DNA of 20,703 bases from Selenomonadaceae bacterium (GTDB lineage: Bacteria > Bacillota > Negativicutes > Selenomonadales > Selenomonadaceae): NCBI GenBank assembly GCA_017529085.1, contig JAFXOC010000128.1:1-20703 (forward strand). Reading direction: 5' to 3'. Each line of letters starts with the position of its first letter. Within the stretch, counting starts at the first letter, position 1. A program made the translations under genes and the position numbers. The notes under the pieces were generated by a model that saw only the letters and a list, made by a program, of their open reading frames with translations, ran no database searches and was not told where the DNA came from. Positions 16,206 to 20,703 of the stretch are shown here, piece by piece.

Positions 16206-18452
16206 TTAAGTTGACGAATTCATTTCCGTTATTACTTTCCACAAATTATCATCACTCAATGTAAGATCATTAATAATTTTTTCCATTCGTTTCGCGTATT
16301 TACGAACAGGTTTATAAACATATCCTTCATCTCCTTTGTGCCGTGTAATAACACCTTCTTCCAATAATTTGTTTAAAATTTTTTTATTAAGATTTTTGTT
16401 TGTCAAATTACCCATTCCCCTATGTAATGCTTCCTCCTTCCTACCTGCGCCCGGCTGAAAAAAGATCTTCCTAATCGTTTCTATAAATATCTTCTGTGAA
16501 TCAGAAAGTTTTGCTTTTTTTACGCGAGTAGTGGTCGATAATTTTTCAAAATGTTCTATACTGCAATTACATATCTGTTTAGGAACACTTTGGTTCGACG
16601 CTATTCCAAATACTGTGTTTATTATACAATTTTCTATTAGAACACTCTCGTCAAATTTACTGTTTGCAATATCCATTCTTTCTATTACCGAATTTTGTAT
16701 AGTCAATTTACTTATGACCTTACCATTAAATTTCAAATCCATTATAGTGCAATCTGAAATATATATATTCTTAAAATCTATATTCTGTTTATCCAAAAGG
16801 CACATAGAAGCTACTATATCTGCGGCTAAAATCCCATTTGACATGTCTGCTGCTCTTCGAGCTATGTTTAAAAACAAATCAAAATTTTTTTCATCACGAC
16901 TAATATAAGTCGCCAAAATAGAACATCCTGTTACGGACATTGGTTGTTGCCATTTTTCGCGATATATTGCTTCATTAATATTTTTAGAATGTTGTATAAT
17001 CCCTTCTGCTCGTAATGCGTCAAGAATAAAATTATCTAAGAACTGTCTATCCGGAGAATCGGCACTTACTCTTCCTAATGTTGGTAATCTTTGCAACATG
17101 ATAGTCGACTCATCGGTAGGTTGTAAGCCGGTAACATCCGTAAATGCTCTTGCCAAATCACGTTGCGTTATAGGTCCCGTATTTGAAGACCCGTTTCTTG
17201 TTTTGTTGGCAAGCAAAATTAAAACGTCTCTTATTGTTAATGGATTTAAAGCGGGATATATATTAGCTTCTCGTTCACAAATCTTTGTCATAAATTCAAA
17301 CCAGAAAGCACATATATCATCCATAACATGGTCTATGAAAAATATATCGTCTGCATATTTTAGTAGTAATTGCATCACCAATGGACGTTTTGGAAACCAC
17401 GAAGGCAGTTCTAATAAATTCTCGTTTCTACATTCATTCGGCATATTTCTATTCATAAAATCTATTAATTCACGTTCGGTAAATTCACTATGGCAATCAA
17501 GACTAATAACTTTATCCGAGCGCAACCCTAAGCAATTAAGCATTTCTTCATCCGAATTAAAGTAATATTCTCGACCTGTTATTAAAACGCCACCGTTACA
17601 GTGAACTAACAAATCTTTAAGAGCAGAAACGGATACTTCACGGATATGATGCATTTTTTGTGGATCACTACTCCACGATTGAGTTCCGATTTCATCGAAT
17701 CCATCCAGTAAATAAATAATATTTGAGTTTTCATACACCCTTATAAAATTTTTCTCATCCAATCCCAAATCGCAAAAATGACGGTTTAAAATTTCTATGC
17801 CTCTCTTCAATCCCCAACATTCTCTAAGATTAATTGCTATCGTAATTATGTTTTCATTTTCTTCCGATACCATTGTATCAAAAATTTGTTTCACACATCT
17901 GCTTTTCCCGGAGCCAAAATCTCCTTTTAGTAGAATCTTTTTTCCTTTTTTTAAAAATTTTATTATCTCCTGTATACCTAATTCCTTATTGTACTTTTTA
18001 TTTTTATAGCATACATCTATATATGTATTATTCTCGGGTTCACCCGTTTCAAGATTTATTAAACTACCGAACTGTTTTTTCATTCTGTTGTGAATATATA
18101 CGCTATAATTAAAAAATTCATTTTGAAATTCTTTTACCGATAATACGCGGATATTTTGCGATTCCCCGGTTTTCCTCATTGAATTCGTAGGCGTTTTTTT
18201 TAAAACTTCATAACAGCTACAATAAATATCTTTTTGTAATAAAGCATTTTTTATTAATTTTAGTCTTGTAATATCATCTCTAATTTTCTCAAGTCTATGA
18301 TTTTCTGTTATTTCTATCACTACCCATCGGTCTTGTTCTACTTTCAATACGCAATCGCATTGTATTCCGGCAATTTCTTCAGCTATTGCATTACTATTCC
18401 ACTTAGCAGTTGCTATTTCTCTTACCGTTTTTTCAATTTTATCCCACGGCAT
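16206..18452 (-). CDS. NACHT NTPase with PD-(D/E)XK-like N-terminus and pentapeptide-like C-terminal repeats
   Basis: A 748-residue STAND-type protein. The N-terminal domain (about 20-115) has Asp33, then a hydrophobic strand ending in Glu47 and Thr49 (VVIEIT), a pattern like the D...ExK core of restriction-type nucleases but with Thr in place of Lys. The NACHT NTPase has Walker A GDFGSGKS at 177-184, Walker B IIYLLDGFDE at 245-254 and a sensor-like VLITGREYY at 289-297. Residues about 558-612 show a pentapeptide-like or beta-helical pattern (IYISDCTI, LTIQNSVI, MDIANSKF, VLIENCII). A probable winged helix covers about 650-720. NACHT proteins with nuclease-like effectors occur in bacterial antiphage immunity, so a defence role is likely, by family inference. 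It does not resemble a glycan enzyme. GGGGAGGA precedes ATG 18452. Confidence 0.83.
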   Translation of the reverse strand: MPWDKIEKTVREIATAKWNSNAIAEEIAGIQCDCVLKVEQDRWVVIEITENHRLEKIRDDITRLKLIKNALLQKDIYCSCYEVLKKTPTNSMRKTGESQNIRVLSVKEFQNEFFNYSVYIHNRMKKQFGSLINLETGEPENNTYIDVCYKNKKYNKELGIQEIIKFLKKGKKILLKGDFGSGKSRCVKQIFDTMVSEENENIITIAINLRECWGLKRGIEILNRHFCDLGLDEKNFIRVYENSNIIYLLDGFDEIGTQSWSSDPQKMHHIREVSVSALKDLLVHCNGGVLITGREYYFNSDEEMLNCLGLRSDKVISLDCHSEFTERELIDFMNRNMPNECRNENLLELPSWFPKRPLVMQLLLKYADDIFFIDHVMDDICAFWFEFMTKICEREANIYPALNPLTIRDVLILLANKTRNGSSNTGPITQRDLARAFTDVTGLQPTDESTIMLQRLPTLGRVSADSPDRQFLDNFILDALRAEGIIQHSKNINEAIYREKWQQPMSVTGCSILATYISRDEKNFDLFLNIARRAADMSNGILAADIVASMCLLDKQNIDFKNIYISDCTIMDLKFNGKVISKLTIQNSVIERMDIANSKFDESVLIENCIINTVFGIASNQSVPKQICNCSIEHFEKLSTTTRVKKAKLSDSQKIFIETIRKIFFQPGAGRKEEALHRGMGNLTNKNLNKKILNKLLEEGVITRHKGDEGYVYKPVRKYAKRMEKIINDLTLSDDNLWKVITEMNSST

Positions 18453-18474
18453 ACTCGTTCCTCCCCTAAAAAAT

Positions 18475-18533
18475 TTGCAATAAACATTGCAACAATTTGC
18501 ACAAATTATTTTAAGAATAAAAACACGGTTGAA
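18475..18533 (-). promoter_or_regulatory. Possible promoter and TTGCA repeats upstream of the NACHT gene
   Basis: On the minus strand AATAAT (18510-18505) is a fair -10 box. TTCAAC (18533-18528), 17 bases away, is a weak -35 box. Just downstream the palindromic TTGCAA occurs at 18475-18480 and 18487-18492, and a third partial copy TTGCAC at 18497-18502, about one helical turn apart. They overlap the expected start of transcription and would suit an operator. This is suggestive only. Confidence 0.27.
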
Positions 18534-18560
18534 AAATTTATTTGCATCGCTCTTTGATTA

Positions 18561-18656
18561 CATTGCTTATAACAATGCTAGGAACCCACCTCCTAGTTGG
18601 GAGTCTATCAGAGTAAGGTGGAAATTTAAATCTCCCACCTTACTCACGCATTGCTT
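18561..18656 (-). other. Compact foldable element (possible structured RNA or MITE-like relic)
   Basis: Read on the minus strand, AGCAATG (18655-18649) can pair with CATTGTT (18577-18571) to close a domain. Inside it, GAGTAAGGTGG (18645-18635) pairs with CCACCTTACTC (18621-18611) as an 11-bp hairpin, extendable through G-U pairs. CTAGGA (18596-18591) pairs with TCCTAG (18583-18578), and CCCA (18601-18598) could pair with the TGGG in that loop (18588-18585) as a tight pseudoknot. Two stems gain G-U pairs only in minus-strand RNA. CATTGCTT is repeated directly at 18561-18568 and 18649-18656. No ORF, U-run or transposase is present, so it is not an ordinary terminator. Confidence 0.5.
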
Positions 18657-18694
18657 TCATTCCTTAATTCAGTATTTTAATAACATCCTATTGC
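18657..18694. other. Rest of the intergenic region after the methyltransferase gene
   Basis: Together with the element and leader annotated separately, this fills the 242-base gap between the TylF-type gene and the NACHT gene. No coding frame, promoter or T-run terminator is visible in it. Confidence 0.4.
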
Positions 18695-19610
18695 TCATCT
18701 CACTATCGCAATACTGCAATAATCTCCGATAGGAAATTTATGTAGGCTTTTACCCAAATATTCCTCAAAATCTTTTACGGCTTTATGAGTTCCCGGCCAT
18801 TCAGATGAAAAATAATCGTGTAGCAAAATAACTCCGCCTCGCGTCATTTTTGGGTAGAAAAACTTTAAGCCTTCAAACATTGGTCTGTATAAATCCATGT
18901 CTAAATTTACAAAACAAAATTCGTCTTCGACATTCAAGGCGCTTTCAGGAAAATACCCCACAAAGAATCGGCATAATTTTTGATTTTCTAATCTGCTTTT
19001 TACAATATCCACATTAGTATTCAAAAACATATCTTCAAAATTTAATCTGCCATCTTCACGAACTTCGTCCCACAATTGTCGTTCCTCCTTTAAATCTTCA
19101 TGAGGAAATCCCTGAAATGTATCAAACAAATAACATTGTCTGTCATAAAAAAATTTGTTAATGTAGTATGCAAAGTGACCCATGTTTACGCCGCATTCCG
19201 CCACATTACCCTTTATATTTTCCGAATATATGTATTTTGAATACGACTTTACCCAATTCACCCTATAATCCGATTCGCTGTAGCGATTGTAAAAGGAAAA
19301 AACCTTTGTCTTTAACTCCTCGTCTTCAGCCAGAAAAATACATTTTTGGAGCGGCACCCGAAGCTCGACAAGTTGATTCCTTATATCGTCTCGCGCCGTT
19401 TGTGAAGAAACCGTAACAACAATCTTATCATATTCAAAATTTCTTATTTCGGAAGGTAATGTTATATTCCACCCCCCCCCCCGGATTTTTTTCAGATGTT
19501 TTGTCGCTATTATCTATGTATCCGACAATCTGATGATTAGTCTTTGCTTTAACATATTCGGTAAAAACCTCAGCGTTGCTTCCTGCGCCAAAAACCAATA
19601 TTTTTGACAT
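18695..19610 (-). CDS. TylF/MycF-type methyltransferase with N-terminal Rossmann-like module, frame broken at G11
   Basis: With the 11-G run as written, the frame from ATG 19610 (GGAGGAA upstream) stops at 19434 after 58 residues. The rest is open only in another frame, whose first usual start is GTG 19357 (220 residues). With 10 G the two join into a continuous 304-residue protein. It has a Rossmann-like module (ILVFGAGSNAEVF, GYIDNSD, DKIVVTVSS) followed by a TylF-family SAM O-methyltransferase: NVAECGVNMGHFA, YLFDTFQGFP, FVNLDMDLY, RGGVILLHDY. TylF enzymes methylate sugar hydroxyls of macrolides, and relatives in surface clusters probably methylate glycan sugars. The in-frame reconstruction shows the gene is recent and probably switchable, though a homopolymer sequencing error is the main alternative. 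Confidence 0.82.
19472..19482 (-). repeat. G11 tract, candidate phase-variation switch
   Basis: Eleven C on the plus strand, G on the coding strand, at the codons for Pro43-Gly-Gly-Gly of the TylF-type protein. Ten G keep the 304-residue frame open; eleven give a stop at 19434. G runs of this length slip readily during replication in known phase-variable surface genes. Confidence 0.75.
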
Positions 19611-19710
19611 AATCTATTCCTCCGTTAATGCTCTTAAATTGTGTGTTGTGATTTTTTATCATATTTTTTCGGATTTTTTTCACAGCCCCTTTTATTTCTC
19701 ATCCGCATTG
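19611..19710. other. Intergenic region between radical SAM and TylF-type genes
   Basis: One hundred bases, very T-rich on the plus strand. A TATGAT box (minus strand, 19663-19658) could be a -10 element for the TylF-type gene, but I find no convincing -35 box and no terminator hairpin. Confidence 0.25.
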
Positions 19711-20703
19711 TCACCGTTTCATCCTCGCCAATATCTCCTCCGCCCACGGATCGAGCAAATCTCTTTCGTTCGTTATGTCGTTGGCGAGAACGCACTTACT
19801 GCATACGGGATGCTTGTCTTTTTCGCCTCTAAGCAACATCTTTAAGAAGCTGTTGCGCTGTACCCCCCCCCATAGGTCTTTTAGACTATTTTTTCGCAAA
19901 TCACCGTAAATTATGTCATTAGGCTGATCGCAACAGTTTGCCCCCACTTTTCCGTCCGCCGTAACTCTCAGTCTATAAAAGGGTCTGTGACAAACTTTGT
20001 GCATTTCCGTCTGTTTTACGTCGCCTCTGCCGTTAAGGGCGTTTTCTTTTATGGAACCGTCAACCTCGTCATAATTCACATGACCATATATCGGTAAAAT
20101 ATGTTCGACAAATATGCTGTCGGCAATATCGCCGAACATTTCTTCAAATTTTTTCTCCCCGTCCGGTTCGTCCTTTAAAGCAATATCCGCTATCTTCATG
20201 CGAATCTTGCAATTCCCCCTGTTTTCGTAAAGGTAACGCAGATTTGACAAAAATTCTTCAAAATTCATGTTTACGCCGCACATCTTTTTATACGTATCGG
20301 CGTTTAAACCTTGCAGGGAAATTCGTATCGTATCAACGCCCGCTTTCATCAAAGCGTCCGTTCTTTTTTTGTTGAACAACAAACCGTTGGTGGTGAAATT
20401 GATTTTCTCCGCTATGTCTTCCTTTCGGATAATCTCTATCATTTCCTCTAAATGCGGATTGCAAAGGGGTTCGCCGAAGGAATACGTTTCTATCAAACGT
20501 ATCTTTTTAGGAAATTCGCGAATTTGTCCGATTATTTTCTTAAAAAGTTCCATGGACATATTGCCTTCGTACAAACCATGATTACCCTTGGAATGAGCGC
20601 AGTACACGCATCTTGCGTTGCATAACGAAGAAACCTCTATTCCTATGTTGTAAGGCGTATCCAAAGGCACAACGTCCTTAAGACAAGTTCTGTTCTCTTC
20701 CCG
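19711..20703 (-). CDS. Radical SAM/SPASM domain protein, 5' end beyond the window
   Basis: The frame is open to the right edge, so the true start is outside. A GTG at 20670 is in frame, but the preceding residues ENRTCLKDV align with KNRTALEKV of the paralogue at 6718-7725, which starts about ten residues earlier. Counting from that GTG, Cys17, Cys21 and Cys24 form CX3CX2C, FGEPL at 65-69 is the GGE-like motif, and FTTNGLLF follows. The SPASM region has Cys227, Cys246/247, Cys290 and Cys293. A run of nine G encodes Trp-Gly-Gly-Val at 267-270, in frame as written, at the position of IWNS in the paralogue. Its substrate is unknown; a peptide or glycan precursor is likely. It ends 100 bases before the TylF-type gene. 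Confidence 0.9.
   Translation of the reverse strand, partial: REENRTCLKDVVPLDTPYNIGIEVSSLCNARCVYCAHSKGNHGLYEGNMSMELFKKIIGQIREFPKKIRLIETYSFGEPLCNPHLEEMIEIIRKEDIAEKINFTTNGLLFNKKRTDALMKAGVDTIRISLQGLNADTYKKMCGVNMNFEEFLSNLRYLYENRGNCKIRMKIADIALKDEPDGEKKFEEMFGDIADSIFVEHILPIYGHVNYDEVDGSIKENALNGRGDVKQTEMHKVCHRPFYRLRVTADGKVGANCCDQPNDIIYGDLRKNSLKDLWGGVQRNSFLKMLLRGEKDKHPVCSKCVLANDITNERDLLDPWAEEILARMKR
19863..19871 (-). repeat. G9 tract inside the radical SAM/SPASM gene
   Basis: Nine C on the plus strand, coding-strand G9, in codons TGG GGG GGG GTA. The gene is in frame with nine. A gain or loss of one base would shift the frame just before the last SPASM cysteines, probably inactivating the enzyme. Confidence 0.6.

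Noticed and set aside
16531..17565. Plus-strand open frames of 125 and 155 codons within the NACHT gene
   Set aside because: They lie antisense to a gene with clear NACHT motifs, show no domain and lack good ribosome sites; they are shadows.
18611..18645. Strong 11-bp hairpin after the TylF-type gene as a rho-independent terminator
   Set aside because: No run of T follows the stem on either strand, so it does not fit an intrinsic terminator; it fits better as part of the larger foldable element.
18561..18656. CRISPR repeat or complete insertion sequence
   Set aside because: There is only one short direct repeat pair, no spacer array, and no transposase, TnpB or Cas gene in the window.
20668..20670. 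GTG 20670 as the true start of the right-edge radical SAM gene
   Set aside because: The frame stays open to the edge and the upstream residues match the N-terminal block of the paralogue, so the real start is outside the window.

Overview
The window is a 20.7 kb piece of a surface-glycan (polysaccharide or glycoprotein-glycan) gene cluster. Every supported gene lies on the minus strand, so transcription runs from high to low coordinates. Purine-rich Shine-Dalgarno sites (GGAGG, AGGAGG), low to moderate GC, GTG and TTG starts and three radical SAM enzymes suggest an anaerobic, low-GC, Bacillota-like bacterium. This assignment is weak because no ribosomal or housekeeping gene is present.

Layout in transcription order: a radical SAM/SPASM protein cut by the right edge (19711-20703). 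Then a TylF-type methyltransferase with an N-terminal Rossmann-like module, whose frame is broken by a run of 11 G (18695-19610). Then a 242-base intergenic region with a compact foldable element (18561-18656) and the leader of the next gene. Then a NACHT NTPase with a nuclease-like N-terminus (16206-18452), which looks like an immune or defence protein. Then a family 2 glycosyltransferase, a DUF115/MptE-like protein, a SAM methyltransferase, a protein of uncertain function that may be a glycosyltransferase, glucose-1-phosphate cytidylyltransferase (rfbF), another GT2, a GT4, a second radical SAM/SPASM protein, an SDR, a TylC3-type C-methyltransferase, a second SDR, an RmlC-type epimerase, a third and different radical SAM enzyme, a GT2, and an unidentified gene cut by the left edge (1-392).

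How the genes fit together: RfbF makes CDP-glucose. The C-methyltransferase, the 3,5-epimerase and the SDRs look like the later steps toward a CDP-linked branched 6-deoxy sugar, but the CDP-glucose 4,6-dehydratase (RfbG) needed between them is not in the window. Three GT2 enzymes, one GT4 and possibly the DUF115 protein would assemble the glycan. No flippase, polymerase or ABC exporter is visible, so the cluster extends beyond the window.

Three features stand out. First, one kind of Rossmann-like module (a Gly-rich loop after strand 1, then an Asp at the end of strand 2) is fused to nine otherwise unrelated enzymes, N-terminal in four and C-terminal in five. Second, G runs of 11, 9, 7, 7 and 6 lie on the coding strand inside genes. 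The 11-G run breaks a gene that would be perfectly in frame with 10 G, and three of the runs fall in the same loop of three different Rossmann-like modules, which suggests slipped-strand phase variation. Third, a NACHT defence-like gene and a foldable RNA-like element sit in the middle of the glycan genes.
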